Below are positions 25,008 to 34,392 of a stretch of DNA of 36,975 bases, in pieces. The position numbers and the translations under genes are program-made. Below the pieces are notes generated by a model that made no database searches, had not been told where the DNA came from, and worked only from the letters and a program-made list of their open reading frames with translations. The first letter of the stretch is position 1, and every line of letters begins with the position of its first letter. The stretch lies in NCBI RefSeq assembly GCF_021890735.1, contig NZ_JAKKUR010000014.1:1-36975 (forward strand), written 5' to 3'. This stretch comes from Thermanaeromonas sp. (GTDB lineage: Bacteria; Bacillota; DSM-521; Neomoorellales; Neomoorellaceae).

Positions 25008-27664
25008 AGCGCAATACGGGACAGTCCCTTACCCCTATGATGCAGCAATATAAGGAGCTTAAGGAGCAACATAGGGACGCTATATTGTTTTTTCGCTTAG
25101 GTGATTTTTATGAGATGTTCTTTGAAGATGCGGTTATAGCTTCGCAAGAGCTAGGGCTGGTTTTAACCTCCAGGGAATCCGGAGAAAATGCACCCCCTAT
25201 GTGCGGTGTGCCTTACCATGCTGCGGACACTTATATTGCTAAATTAGTGGCCAAAGGTTATAAGGTTGCCATATGTGAGCAGATGGAGGATCCCCGCCTG
25301 GCTAAAGGCCTGGTAAGGCGGGAAGTGGTGCGGGTAATAACCCCTGGCACCATTACAGATGACAAAGTACTACCGGAGAAGGGTAACAACTTTTTGGCTG
25401 CGGTAGTACCCGAGGGAGAAGGGTACGGCCTGGCATGGGCTGATGTGTCTACCGGGGAATTTCATGTGAAAACCTGTGCTTCTTTTTTGGAGCTGGCTGA
25501 TGAGCTGGCGCGGCTTAATCCAGCAGAGTGCCTCTTACCTTCTCATTGTCTAAGGGAAAATAATATAGTAAAAAGGCTTCAAACTTGGTATACAGGTGTA
25601 TTTACTCCTTGGGACGAGGGTTTAGAGCCAGAGGAAGGGTTAGAGCTTTTGAGGAAACGGTTCGGCCCTCTGGGGTATCTGGAGGAAAAAACTTTAACAT
25701 TAATTGCCTGTAGCCTGCTTTTAAGCTACCTTCTGGCTACCCAGAAAAACAGCCTTCCCCATTTGAAAGCACCTTCGCTGGTAGAAGATGTGGCTTATAT
25801 GGCCCTCGATCAGGCCACGCGTAGAAACTTAGAATTATTTGTAGCTGGCCGGGAGGCTGGCCGGCGGGGTTCTCTTCTTTGGGTACTGGATAAGACGGCC
25901 ACGGCCATGGGAGGGCGGACATTAAGGCGGTGGCTGGAACGGCCTTTAGTTAAACTGGAAGCCATCCGGGAAAGGCAGGACGCGGTCAGGGAGCTGGTAG
26001 ATAATTTTATTTTACGCCAAAAGGTCGAAGTCCTTCTTAAGAAGGTCAAGGACCTTGAAAGGCTTACCGCACGGGTAGCTTATGGCACAGCGGGAGGCCG
26101 GGAACTGCAGGCCCTGCGCCATTCCCTGGAGGTTGTCGGCCCCCTCAAGGAGGCTCTTAAGGAAACGAAGGCCCGCTTGCTTAAAAGTTTGACCCAGGAG
26201 CTGGACGCTATTCCTGAGATCACGGACCTTATAGCTCGGGCCTTGGTCGACGACCCACCGGCAGGGGTAAAAGAGGGAGGGATCATCCGTTCCGGCTACC
26301 ATCCCGAGGTAGACCGTCTGCGGGAAGCTGTCGCCCATGGCCGGGAATGGATAGCCCAATTGGAAAATGAAGAGAGAGAGCGTACAGGCATCAAATCTTT
26401 GAAAATAGGTTTTAACCGGGTTTTCGGTTATTATATAGAGGTTACCCGGCCTAATCTATCTTTAGTCCCGGCGGATTACGAAAGAAAACAGACCTTGGCC
26501 AACGCTGAACGTTTTATCACTCCTCGCTTGAAGGAATTAGAAAGCCAAGTTCTGGGAGCCGAGGAAAGGCTGGTAGAACTGGAATATGAGCTTTTTCAGG
26601 AGGTCCGTTCTCAGGTATTAGCTGTGCTACCACGTATCCAGACTACAGCTAGAGCTATAGGAGTGCTGGACACGCTTTACTCCCTGGCTTGTGTAGCTTA
26701 TGAGTACAATTATACTTGCCCGGTGGTAGACGAAGGGGACATCATCGAGATTCGTCAGGGCCGCCACCCCATGTTGGAAAGGGTAGGGGAGGGGAAAAGC
26801 TTTGTTCCCAACGATACTTTTCTAGATTGTGGCAACCAGCGCGTACATATTATCACAGGTCCTAACATGGCCGGGAAATCTACCTACATCCGGCAGGTAG
26901 CCTTGATAGTGCTTCTCGCACAGGTAGGGAGCTTTGTGCCTGCTAGCTGGGCCAGGGTAGGGCTAGTAGACGGTATATTCACCCGGGTGGGTGCTGCTGA
27001 TGACCTTTTTGCCGGCCAGAGCACTTTTATGGTGGAGATGCAGGAGGTAGCCCATATCTTAAACCGCGCGACCCGCCGCAGCCTTATTATATTAGATGAA
27101 GTGGGCCGGGGCACCAGTACTGCGGATGGTCTGAGCATAGCCAGGGCTGTAGTGGAGTACATTCATGACCGTATAGGTGCCCGTACCCTCTTTGCCACTC
27201 ATTATCACGAATTAATAGAACTGGAAAAACGGCTTCCGGGGGTTAAGAATTACAGTGTGGCTGTACGGGAGAAAGGCAAAGATATTTTATTCCTTCATAC
27301 CATAGTACCCGGTGGAACGGACAAAAGTTACGGGATCCATGTGGCGAGACTTGCCGGACTACCTGAACAAGTGGTCCGGCGGGCAGAAGAACTTTTAAAG
27401 AATATTTATCAAGAGGGGGACAGGGGGATTTCTAAAGCCAGAGGTGAGGAGCTGGAGCAGGAAGATTCAGCTCATGCCCAGGAACGGGAGTTATCCAGGT
27501 CTAAAAAGAATATCGAAGAAGAGGTATTGAAGGAATTAGAAAACTATAATCTATGGAATAAGACACCCTTGGAGGCCATGCAGGCTATTTTTAACTGGCA
27601 AAAAAGGCTCGCCGGGCGGAAGAAAGTGGCTTGCGACCAGCAACAGCTAAGGTGGTGGGGGTGA
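25004..27664 (+). CDS. mutS: DNA mismatch repair protein MutS
   Basis: 886 residues starting at the ATGA overlap with miaB. The N-terminal mismatch-reading motif FYEMF lies near residue 32. Connector, core and clamp domains follow. The ABC-type ATPase has Walker [14 protein letters not shown] near residue 620, the [12 protein letters not shown] signature region, Walker [14 protein letters not shown] near 697, and ATHYHEL near 735. It recognises mismatches and small loops and recruits MutL. Length is normal for MutS1. Confidence 0.97.
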   Translation: MKRNTGQSLTPMMQQYKELKEQHRDAILFFRLGDFYEMFFEDAVIASQELGLVLTSRESGENAPPMCGVPYHAADTYIAKLVAKGYKVAICEQMEDPRLAKGLVRREVVRVITPGTITDDKVLPEKGNNFLAAVVPEGEGYGLAWADVSTGEFHVKTCASFLELADELARLNPAECLLPSHCLRENNIVKRLQTWYTGVFTPWDEGLEPEEGLELLRKRFGPLGYLEEKTLTLIACSLLLSYLLATQKNSLPHLKAPSLVEDVAYMALDQATRRNLELFVAGREAGRRGSLLWVLDKTATAMGGRTLRRWLERPLVKLEAIRERQDAVRELVDNFILRQKVEVLLKKVKDLERLTARVAYGTAGGRELQALRHSLEVVGPLKEALKETKARLLKSLTQELDAIPEITDLIARALVDDPPAGVKEGGIIRSGYHPEVDRLREAVAHGREWIAQLENEERERTGIKSLKIGFNRVFGYYIEVTRPNLSLVPADYERKQTLANAERFITPRLKELESQVLGAEERLVELEYELFQEVRSQVLAVLPRIQTTARAIGVLDTLYSLACVAYEYNYTCPVVDEGDIIEIRQGRHPMLERVGEGKSFVPNDTFLDCGNQRVHIITGPNMAGKSTYIRQVALIVLLAQVGSFVPASWARVGLVDGIFTRVGAADDLFAGQSTFMVEMQEVAHILNRATRRSLIILDEVGRGTSTADGLSIARAVVEYIHDRIGARTLFATHYHELIELEKRLPGVKNYSVAVREKGKDILFLHTIVPGGTDKSYGIHVARLAGLPEQVVRRAEELLKNIYQEGDRGISKARGEELEQEDSAHAQERELSRSKKNIEEEVLKELENYNLWNKTPLEAMQAIFNWQKRLAGRKKVACDQQQLRWWG

Positions 27665-27674
27665 GGGGTAGCCC

Positions 27675-29480
27675 ATGTCACGACCCCGTATTGCTGTTTT
27701 AGATCCCGAGACCGCCTCCAAAATTGCAGCGGGTGAGGTAGTAGAAAGTCCGGCCTCCGTAGTAAAGGAACTGGTAGAAAATGCTCTGGATGCCGGAGCG
27801 AGCCGGATAGTAGTAGAAATAGGAGAAGGGGGGAAAAAATATATCCGTGTTCAAGATGATGGATGGGGTATGGAGGCAGAGGAGGTCAGGCTAGCCTTCG
27901 CCCGTCATGCCACAAGTAAAATCCGTCGGGCGGAGGATCTTTTTTCTCTAAGGACCTTGGGTTTTCGTGGCGAGGCCCTTCCTAGTATTGCTGCCGTAGC
28001 CCGGGTAGAATTGGTAACCAGGGCTCGGGGGCGCCCTCTAGGGACTAAAATTTGGGTAGAAGGAGGTAGTGAAAAGGCGATAGAAGAAGCCGGTTGCCCC
28101 GAGGGAACTACAGTTACTGTCACGGATCTATTTTTTAATACCCCGGCCAGGAAGCGATTTTTAAAAGGGTCTTCCCGGGAAGCAGCCAGGGTAGTGGCTG
28201 TGGTAGAACGTTTAGCCTTGGCTCACCCGGAAGTTGCCTTTCAGCTCTTGGTGGAGGGGCGCCGGACTTTGTCCACCCCTGGCAATGGCGACTTGCGTTC
28301 CACGGTGACCGCAATCTGGGGTTTGGAACTGGGGGAAAATTTGCTATATGTGGAAGGGGAATTAGAAGAGGTTTCCTACTGCGGTTTCCTTTCGCCGCCC
28401 TGGCTGCACCGTTCCAGCCGGCATTACCAGGTGTTAGTTGTGAACGGAAGGTATATAGTGAGCAAAATTTTGGTACGTGAAATTGAAGGGTTATATAACA
28501 ACCTTATTCCGGCTAATCGGTACCCTATTTTTGTTTTACACCTGACTTTGCCGCCTAAATGGCTAGATGTAAATGTACATCCGGCCAAACTGATCGTGCG
28601 AATTAGGGAAGAAGAGAAACTGGCAAAAAGCTTGGGGCAATCCTTAGGCCGGGCATTAGATACTCCGCGGGCGGTGGCTCCGGCCATACCTCCTAATTTG
28701 CCTCGTGGTTCTGGCCGTTCCCGTATTACTTTTACTGATATGTGGCAGGTAGGAGAGCAGGAAAGCCTGAGCTTTTATCCAGAGGTAGCAGATGTGGGGG
28801 AGATAGAAGATTGTAAGCTAGAATTTCGGGAAGGCCCAAGGTTTAACTCCCTAGAAACAAAAACGTTACCCCCTTTGCATCTTATTGGCCAGGTATTTAA
28901 TACCTATATACTCGCGGAGGGACCGGATGGGCTATACATAATAGACCAGCATGCTGCCGACGAAAGGATAAGGTTTCAAAAACTTAAGGAGCGCTGGGAC
29001 AGGCTGGAGAAGCCCGGGCAGGTTCTGGAGCCGCCCCGTGTATTAAGGCTTAATGCTTCTATGGCTTTAGAATTATTATCCAGGCTTACCGTATGGGAGC
29101 ATTTAGGTTTTAAAATAGAACCCTTCGGCTCCAACACCTTTTTGCTACGGGAGGCCCCCTACGGGATCCCACCGGGCAAGGAAACAGAGGTATTGGAGGA
29201 ACTTTTGAGCAAGGGGTGGAATGAGGCTTTACCGGAGATGGAGGAGGCGCTGCTTAAAGTTATAGCCTGTCATGGCGCTGTGAAGGCAGGCCAGAAGTTG
29301 GCCCAACAGGAGATGGAGAACTTGATAAGGGAGCTAAGTGAAAGTTTTCATCCCTACACGTGTCCCCACGGTCGCCCGGCCATCGTAAAAATTCAAGTAG
29401 GAGAGCTATCCAAATACTTCAGCCGTACAAACATCCTTGAAGAAGGAGGAGCTGTTATCTTTGGGAGAAGGGGCGGATAA
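27675..29480 (+). CDS. mutL: DNA mismatch repair protein MutL (endonuclease type)
   Basis: 601 residues. The N-terminal GHKL ATPase has ENALDAGASRI, DDGWGM, RHATSKI and TLGFRGEALPSI. The C-terminal domain has the metal motif DQHAADERI near residue 425, ACHGAVKAGQ near 535 and CPHGRP near 568, so it belongs to the nicking MutL class of organisms without MutH. The usual DQHAx2Ex4E motif ends in Q here (DQHAADERIRFQ). It starts 10 bp after mutS, and its end overlaps the start of miaA. Confidence 0.96.
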   Translation: MSRPRIAVLDPETASKIAAGEVVESPASVVKELVENALDAGASRIVVEIGEGGKKYIRVQDDGWGMEAEEVRLAFARHATSKIRRAEDLFSLRTLGFRGEALPSIAAVARVELVTRARGRPLGTKIWVEGGSEKAIEEAGCPEGTTVTVTDLFFNTPARKRFLKGSSREAARVVAVVERLALAHPEVAFQLLVEGRRTLSTPGNGDLRSTVTAIWGLELGENLLYVEGELEEVSYCGFLSPPWLHRSSRHYQVLVVNGRYIVSKILVREIEGLYNNLIPANRYPIFVLHLTLPPKWLDVNVHPAKLIVRIREEEKLAKSLGQSLGRALDTPRAVAPAIPPNLPRGSGRSRITFTDMWQVGEQESLSFYPEVADVGEIEDCKLEFREGPRFNSLETKTLPPLHLIGQVFNTYILAEGPDGLYIIDQHAADERIRFQKLKERWDRLEKPGQVLEPPRVLRLNASMALELLSRLTVWEHLGFKIEPFGSNTFLLREAPYGIPPGKETEVLEELLSKGWNEALPEMEEALLKVIACHGAVKAGQKLAQQEMENLIRELSESFHPYTCPHGRPAIVKIQVGELSKYFSRTNILEEGGAVIFGRRGG

Positions 29481-30441
29481 GAAGAGGCCACCTGTAGGCG
29501 CTATAGTAGGTCCCACCGCGGTAGGGAAATCAGAAATAGCTCTAGAGGTTGCCGCAAGGCTAAAAGCAGAGATAATTTCGGTGGATTCCACCCAGGTGTA
29601 CAGGGGCCTAGACATTGGTACGGCCAAACTTCTTCCCCACCAGCGTATAAGTAGATCAGGTGTTTATATACCCCATCACCTCATAGATATAGTAGATCCT
29701 GATGAACCCTTCAGTGTAGCTGATTATCAGAGGATGGCCAGAGAAGCTATCCGAGATATTCATGCTCGGGGACGTTTACCCCTTTTGGTGGGAGGCACGG
29801 GACTCTATTTTCAGGCCGTGATCGATCCTTATGTCTTCCTTCCTGGGGCCAGGGATATTTCCGTTAGAGCCAGGTTAAAAAAAGAGGCTGAAGAGCGGGG
29901 TCTTGGCTATCTTTACCGTGTTTTAGAGGCAGTAGATAAAGAAGCAGCCCGTCGTATCCACCCGCATGACCAGCGTCGTATTGTCCGCGCCTTGGAGTTC
30001 TATTATTTGACCGGAGAGCCTATATCCAGTACTTGGGTGAAGAACAAAAAAGAATCTCCTTACAGGTTAGCCTTGGCCGGGCTAAGCATGGAGCGCAGGC
30101 TCCTTTATGAGCGGATAAACCTCAGGGTGGATAAGATGCTTGAAGCAGGACTGGTAGAGGAGGTGAGGGGGCTACTACGGAAAGGTTATAGCCCCGATCT
30201 TCCGGCCTTGCAGGCATTGGGCTATAAGGAAATAATAGCTTATCTTCAAGGAAAAGTATCTTTGGAGGAGGCCATCTACATTTTAAAGCGCAACACGCGC
30301 AGATACGCTAAACGGCAGCTTACCTGGTTTAGACGGGATCCGAGGATAAGGTGGTGGGAAGTCGAGCCTGAAAAATTCGAGGAAATTTCTAGCTCGGTTG
30401 CCTTATGGATGGCAGGACAATTGGGTATCGACGTAGAATAA
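29461..30441 (+). CDS. miaA: tRNA dimethylallyltransferase
   Basis: Probably 326 residues from TTG 29461, which has AAGGAGG 11 bases upstream; TTG 29437 lies before that site and is less likely. Either choice overlaps mutL. Motifs are P-loop VGPTAVGKS, SVDSTQVYRGLDIGTAK, HHLIDIVDPDEPFSVADY, VGGTGLYFQAV, and the C-terminal LGYKEI and RNTRRYAKRQLTWFRRD. It adds dimethylallyl to A37 of tRNAs reading UNN codons; MiaB then thiomethylates the product. Confidence 0.96.
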   Translation: MGEGADKKRPPVGAIVGPTAVGKSEIALEVAARLKAEIISVDSTQVYRGLDIGTAKLLPHQRISRSGVYIPHHLIDIVDPDEPFSVADYQRMAREAIRDIHARGRLPLLVGGTGLYFQAVIDPYVFLPGARDISVRARLKKEAEERGLGYLYRVLEAVDKEAARRIHPHDQRRIVRALEFYYLTGEPISSTWVKNKKESPYRLALAGLSMERRLLYERINLRVDKMLEAGLVEEVRGLLRKGYSPDLPALQALGYKEIIAYLQGKVSLEEAIYILKRNTRRYAKRQLTWFRRDPRIRWWEVEPEKFEEISSSVALWMAGQLGIDVE

Positions 30442-30490
30442 GGTTTATGTGAGCGATAAATACTAGATACTAGAATCTGGAGGGAAAAAA

Positions 30491-30742
30491 ATGAGCAAAG
30501 CCCCAGGGAATTTACAAGATGTTTTTTTGAACCAGGTCAGGAAGGAAAATGTACCCGTAACTGTCTATCTCGTTAATGGTTTTCAGTTGCGAGGGACGGT
30601 ACGGGGTTTCGATAATTTTACTGTTTTGCTAGACTCGGAGGGCAAGCAACAGATGATATACAAGCATGCTATATCAACCATAATGCCCCACCGACCGGTA
30701 ACCATTGCGGTGAAAACTGAAAGTGAGCCGGCGAATACATAA
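30491..30742 (+). CDS. hfq: RNA-binding protein Hfq
   Basis: 83 residues, normal for Firmicute Hfq. Sm1 motif region [25 protein letters not shown] and Sm2 region YKHAIST are complete; the proximal-face residues in [15 protein letters not shown] are also present. A hexameric ring binds small RNAs and A-rich mRNA. ATG 30491 follows GGAGGG. Its place after miaA is the widely conserved order. Confidence 0.97.
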   Translation: MSKAPGNLQDVFLNQVRKENVPVTVYLVNGFQLRGTVRGFDNFTVLLDSEGKQQMIYKHAISTIMPHRPVTIAVKTESEPANT

Positions 30743-30768
30743 AAAATATAGACTTTAAGAAGGCAGGA

Positions 30769-30794
30769 CCCCCTACACGGGGGTTAATTTTTTG
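30769..30794 (+). terminator. Intrinsic terminator after hfq
   Basis: CCCCC 30769-30773 pairs with GGGGG 30779-30783, loop TACAC, followed by TTAATTTTTTG. Confidence 0.8.
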
Positions 30795-30891
30795 TTTAAG
30801 CGAGAGGGAGCATAAGCTGGCATTTAGGGGACCACACTAGCCATAGAGGCCTTTGGAAATTATAAATTTTAAGGAGGTAGGGTAGGAAATT

Positions 30892-31278
30892 ATGGATGGT
30901 CCCCAAGTAAAATGTGTGGTAAACACTTGTACGCACTGGTTGAAAGGAGACTTATGCGGAGCAGGAAATATTGATATTACCCATGAAGAAGAAGGTAAAA
31001 TGGCCCAAAATCCGGAACACACGCAGTGCAAGACTTTCTACCAGCGCCGGGGATTAGCGAATACCTTAGGCTCCTTGGACAATGTTAATTGGGGCGGACT
31101 CTTAGCGAAGACCTTTCTCCCGGAAACCCAAATTTATCCTTCAGTAACTTGTATAGTAAATAGTTGTAAGTATTGGCAGGAGGGGAACAAGTGTTCGGCG
31201 GATAAAATCGATATCGTCGGTATGAACGCCGATGAATGCCAGGATACAAATTGCTATACCTTTATGCTGAAGAGTTAA
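30892..31278 (+). CDS. Twin DUF1540-domain small cysteine-rich protein
   Basis: 128 residues from ATG 30892 after AAGGAGG. Two similar halves each have a DUF1540-like cysteine pattern: VKCVVNTCTHWLKGDLCGAG (residues 6-25) then HTQCKTF, and VTCIVNSCKYWQEGNKCSAD (about 86-105) then DTNCYTF. Four cysteines per half suggest a metal-binding or disulfide module. DUF1540 proteins are common in spore-formers and often lie near sporulation genes; here the next gene is spoVK. No enzymatic function is known. Confidence 0.88.
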   Translation: MDGPQVKCVVNTCTHWLKGDLCGAGNIDITHEEEGKMAQNPEHTQCKTFYQRRGLANTLGSLDNVNWGGLLAKTFLPETQIYPSVTCIVNSCKYWQEGNKCSADKIDIVGMNADECQDTNCYTFMLKS

Positions 31279-31298
31279 AGGAGATGCCAGCTTCAAGG

Positions 31299-31330
31299 CA
31301 CCCCCGCATATATATGTTTGTATGGGGGTG
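31299..31330. repeat. Inverted repeat at the start of spoVK
   Basis: CACCCCC 31299-31305 pairs with GGGGGTG 31324-31330, with AT-rich centre GCATATATATGTTTGTAT. It includes the first candidate start codon of spoVK (ATG 31322), so a hairpin here could control translation or force use of ATG 31337. Confidence 0.45.
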
Positions 31331-32305
31331 GGCGGGATGCAGGTCAAAATAGGTCTTACAGGGGGTAGGGGCGGGAACCGAGGGGGGCCGAGGGCTGCAG
31401 CGTCCTCCAAGCTGGAGGAACTTTTGCAGCAGCTAGATAAACTGGTGGGGCTATGGCCTGTTAAAGAGTTGGTTAGGGAGATAAGAGCATACGTAGAGAT
31501 ACAGAGAAGGAGGCGGGAGGAAGGGCTTTTTTCTTCTCCTATGGCTCTTCATATGATTTTTAAAGGTAATCCGGGAACAGGGAAAAGCACGGTAGCGCGG
31601 CTTTTGGGTCGTATCTTCAAAGAGATGGGGATTTTGTCACAAGGGCACCTGGTGGAAGTAGAGCGTGCCGACCTTGTGGGCGAATATATAGGACACACCG
31701 CTCATAAGACGCGGGAACAAATGCGTAAGGCCCTGGGAGGTATACTTTTTATCGATGAAGCTTACTCCTTAGCCAGGGGAGGGGAGAGAGATTTTGGCCG
31801 TGAGGCTATAGATGTACTGGTAAAGGGCATGGAAGACCACAGGGACAACCTTATCCTGATTTTGGCGGGTTATAAAGAAGAAATGGAATACTTTTTGGAA
31901 ACTAATCCAGGCCTGCGGTCCCGCTTTCCCATCCATATAGATTTTCCTGATTATTCAGTACCTGAGCTTATGAGTATTGCTGAGTTGATGTTCCAGGAGC
32001 GCCAGTATTATTTAACAGTAGAAGCGAGGGTGGAGCTAGAACGTATTTTGAGGCGGGAAGCCATTTTTGGCCACCGGTATAACGGAAATGCCCGGTTGGT
32101 GAGAAACATTGTGGAGAAAGCCATGCGTAAACAAGCTGTAAGGTTATTAGATAAGGCACATCTAACCCGGGAAGAATTGATGACGATTACCAAAGAAGAC
32201 CTGTTGGGTATTGTGAATAATTGTAGAGAACAAGAGTTTCTGGGCGATGTAGAACGGTTACCGCTTAAGGAACGATGCCAGATCTGTTATAATAATGCTT
32301 CGTAA
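31322..32305 (+). CDS. spoVK: AAA+ ATPase, stage V sporulation protein K (SpoVK/CbbX family)
   Basis: 327 residues from ATG 31322, or 322 from ATG 31337, which has a G-rich site and lies outside the hairpin. The AAA+ core has LDKLVGLWPVKELVREI, Walker A KGNPGTGKSTVARLL near residue 82, DLVGEYIGHTAHKT pore-loop region, Walker B GGILFIDEAYSLARG near 140, the sensor/arginine-finger region NPGLRSRFP near 200, and a C-terminal lid. SpoVK is needed for spore maturation in Bacillus subtilis, where it follows the miaA-hfq region as here. The last 30 residues, with CQICYNNAS, are an unusual extension. Confidence 0.9.
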   Translation: MGVGGMQVKIGLTGGRGGNRGGPRAAASSKLEELLQQLDKLVGLWPVKELVREIRAYVEIQRRRREEGLFSSPMALHMIFKGNPGTGKSTVARLLGRIFKEMGILSQGHLVEVERADLVGEYIGHTAHKTREQMRKALGGILFIDEAYSLARGGERDFGREAIDVLVKGMEDHRDNLILILAGYKEEMEYFLETNPGLRSRFPIHIDFPDYSVPELMSIAELMFQERQYYLTVEARVELERILRREAIFGHRYNGNARLVRNIVEKAMRKQAVRLLDKAHLTREELMTITKEDLLGIVNNCREQEFLGDVERLPLKERCQICYNNAS

Positions 32306-32345
32306 TACTTATTAAGCTGTGCAGCTAAAGGAGTGGAATTAATAG

Positions 32346-33632
32346 GTGGATGGAAGGGAAGGTGTTTTGACTTACTTTCCTGTGGAATCTTGGCTTGTTG
32401 AAAAGATGGCTGAGGCTGAAAAAGAAGTTAAAGAAAGCGGGTTGTTCTGTAGGATAGAGGAGACATGTGCTTTAAATCACTATAAGGTGCTCAGAGCCTT
32501 TCAACAAGTAGGTGTAACCGATTTTCACTTTCAGGACTCCACAGGTTACGGATACGGGGATGTGGGGCGGGAGGCTTTAGAAAGGCTTTTTGCCATTGTG
32601 TTTGAAGGGGAAGATGCGCTAGTCAGGCCGCAGATTGTTTCGGGAACCCATGCCTTAAGTGCTTGTTTGAATGCCGTTTTGCATCCCGGGGATACGTTAC
32701 TTGCAGCATGTGGTAAGCCCTATGATACTTTGGCGACAGTCATCGGACTGGGTAAACGTGTAAGTGGTAGTCTTATGGAACGAGGTATACGTTATGCTGA
32801 AGTTGAGTTAACGCCTGAGGGGCGACCAGACCTAGAAAAACTTGCCGAGCAAGTCGAACGCTTAAAACCGCGGGTATGCTTCATTCAGCGCTCCCGGGGA
32901 TACAGCCAGCGTTCTGCCCTAAGCGTAGATACTATAAGGAAGATGATAAAGGTTGTTAAAAGTGCATACCCCGGAGCCGTATGCTTGGTGGATAACTGCT
33001 ATGGGGAGTTGGTAGAGATAGAGGAGCCTGGTGCGGCAGGAGCGGATTTGGTGGCGGGATCCCTTATAAAGAATCCGGGGGGTACTTTGGCCCCGGGGGG
33101 AGGATACATAGTAGGGAGGAAGGAATTGGTAGAAGAAGTTTCCTATTATCTTACAGCTCCCGGCCTGGGACGGGAGATGGGAGCTTTTTCCGGGAAACGC
33201 CTTTTATTCCAGGGTCTTTTTCTGGCACCTCTTGTCGTGGAGCAAGCTTTAAAGGGTGCGGTGTTGGCGGCGAGTTTTTTTCAAAAGCTGGGCTATACTG
33301 TGGATCCTTTACCAGAAGAAGTCCGGTACGATATAGTCCAAACCGTTACTTTAGAGGATAAAGAGGCGCTCTTAGCCTTTTGCCGGGGACTTCAGAAAGC
33401 GTCTCCAGTAGAGGCTGGCAGCGTGCCTGAGCCCGCCGTTTTACCCGGGTATGAAGATCCGGTAGTTATGGCCGGAGGTACTTTTGTACAGGGAGCCTCC
33501 CTCGAATTAAGCGCCGACGCCCCGGTACGCCCTCCATATACGGTGTTTCTGCAGGGCGGCGTCTCGTTATATTATACTAAGATAGGTTTATTGCTCGCGG
33601 CACAAGAGGTGCTACGTACTTGTAGGAGGTAA
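32346..33632 (+). CDS. YnbB-like PLP-dependent enzyme (methionine gamma-lyase / 'aluminium resistance' family)
   Basis: 428 residues from GTG 32346. It belongs to the fold-type I PLP enzymes: VSGTHALSACLNAVLHPGDTL near residue 97, CLVDNCYGELVEIEEPGAAGADL near 212 with the aspartate that contacts the pyridine nitrogen, and AGSLIKNPGGTLAPGGGYI near 238 carrying the likely Schiff-base lysine. The family includes B. subtilis YnbB, found after spoVK in the same order, and is annotated as aluminium resistance or methionine gamma-lyase; the true substrate is unproved. Confidence 0.9.
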   Translation: MDGREGVLTYFPVESWLVEKMAEAEKEVKESGLFCRIEETCALNHYKVLRAFQQVGVTDFHFQDSTGYGYGDVGREALERLFAIVFEGEDALVRPQIVSGTHALSACLNAVLHPGDTLLAACGKPYDTLATVIGLGKRVSGSLMERGIRYAEVELTPEGRPDLEKLAEQVERLKPRVCFIQRSRGYSQRSALSVDTIRKMIKVVKSAYPGAVCLVDNCYGELVEIEEPGAAGADLVAGSLIKNPGGTLAPGGGYIVGRKELVEEVSYYLTAPGLGREMGAFSGKRLLFQGLFLAPLVVEQALKGAVLAASFFQKLGYTVDPLPEEVRYDIVQTVTLEDKEALLAFCRGLQKASPVEAGSVPEPAVLPGYEDPVVMAGGTFVQGASLELSADAPVRPPYTVFLQGGVSLYYTKIGLLLAAQEVLRTCRR

Positions 33633-34143
33633 TACACGTTAGGTGTTGGCGGAAGGAGCCTGGTACCAGAAGAAAGAGGCGGCTAAAAATAGGTTATTTA
33701 ACTTCGGATAATAACTTCCGATAATAAGTATTATGTAAACCAAAAGTTCATATCGGGCTTTCCGGGCAATTCAAAAAGAAAAGGACCCGCTACTTATTTT
33801 CCGGGCCCCTTTCTGGGTCAACTATAATTTGATTACCCCGGATTTTATGCCATTCTCGGGCATGTATTTTGCTGCGCCTGTCGTGATTGGGTCCCTCGCG
33901 GCTTAAGCGGAACTTTTTTGTCATTCCAGTAACCCCTTCGTTTTACGTAAGTTTTATAGTTTTTCCCTATCTTTCCATATGGTATTTAGCTATATTGTAT
34001 TAAGGGGACGTCTTTTTGGATTTCATTTTTAGTATATCGCATTTGTAAAGGTTTAATTGATAATCATAGTGCGTAGATGGTGGAAATTAATTCCTAAATA
34101 GAGTGAATTATGTTGACAAATACTATATGCGGGAGGGATCGCT
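33633..34143. other. Long AT-rich intergenic region with tandem repeat and hairpin
   Basis: 511 bases without a recognised gene. A 13-bp tandem repeat, CTTCGGATAATAA then CTTCCGATAATAA, occupies 33702-33727. A GC-rich hairpin near 33782-33812 (AAGGACCCG with CGGGCCCCTT) followed by TTTC could be a weak terminator for the YnbB-like gene. TTGACA at 34113-34118 looks like a -35 box, but no good -10 lies 17 bases downstream. Confidence 0.5.
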
Positions 34144-34296
34144 GTGTTCCGAGCTCGTGCAGCAAGGGCTTACAGGCCCTGGAGAGGTTGGTTGCGCTGG
34201 CTCGCATGGTTAGCTTACCCCATGGGCTTGTTACACGGAGCTCTTCTCATGCGTTTCTTCTTCCACCCGAAGCAGGAGGCAAGCCCTCAGGGGTAA
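34144..34296 (+). CDS. Small Arg/Trp-rich, possibly membrane-associated protein (50 aa), unrecognised
   Basis: GTG 34144 is preceded by GGGAGG at 34131-34136. The frame encodes 50 residues beginning VFRARAARAYRPWRGWLRWL, then LAWLAYPMGLLHGALLMRFF, and a short polar tail ending in SPQG. The N-terminal part has six arginines and several tryptophans, followed by one hydrophobic segment, as in small amphipathic membrane proteins. The TAA stop lies inside the loop of an intrinsic terminator, so gene and terminator fit closely. A competing 103-codon frame (34110-34421) runs through the terminator and is less credible. It could instead be an sRNA. Confidence 0.5.
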   Translation: MFRARAARAYRPWRGWLRWLAWLAYPMGLLHGALLMRFFFHPKQEASPQG

Positions 34297-34314
34297 GCCC
34301 CTCCTTTTTGCTTT
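34290..34314 (+). terminator. Intrinsic terminator overlapping the small ORF stop
   Basis: AGGGG and CCCCT form a stem around TAAG (34289-34302), with an outer GGAGG 34275-34279 / CCTCC 34300-34304 alternative, followed by TTTTTGCTTTTT. Confidence 0.75.
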
Positions 34315-34392
34315 TTGGCATATATCTCCGTTTCCCCTTTTATATTTTTACTGAGACTAAGTTTATGAGTTTTGACGGGGGAACAGAAGTAA

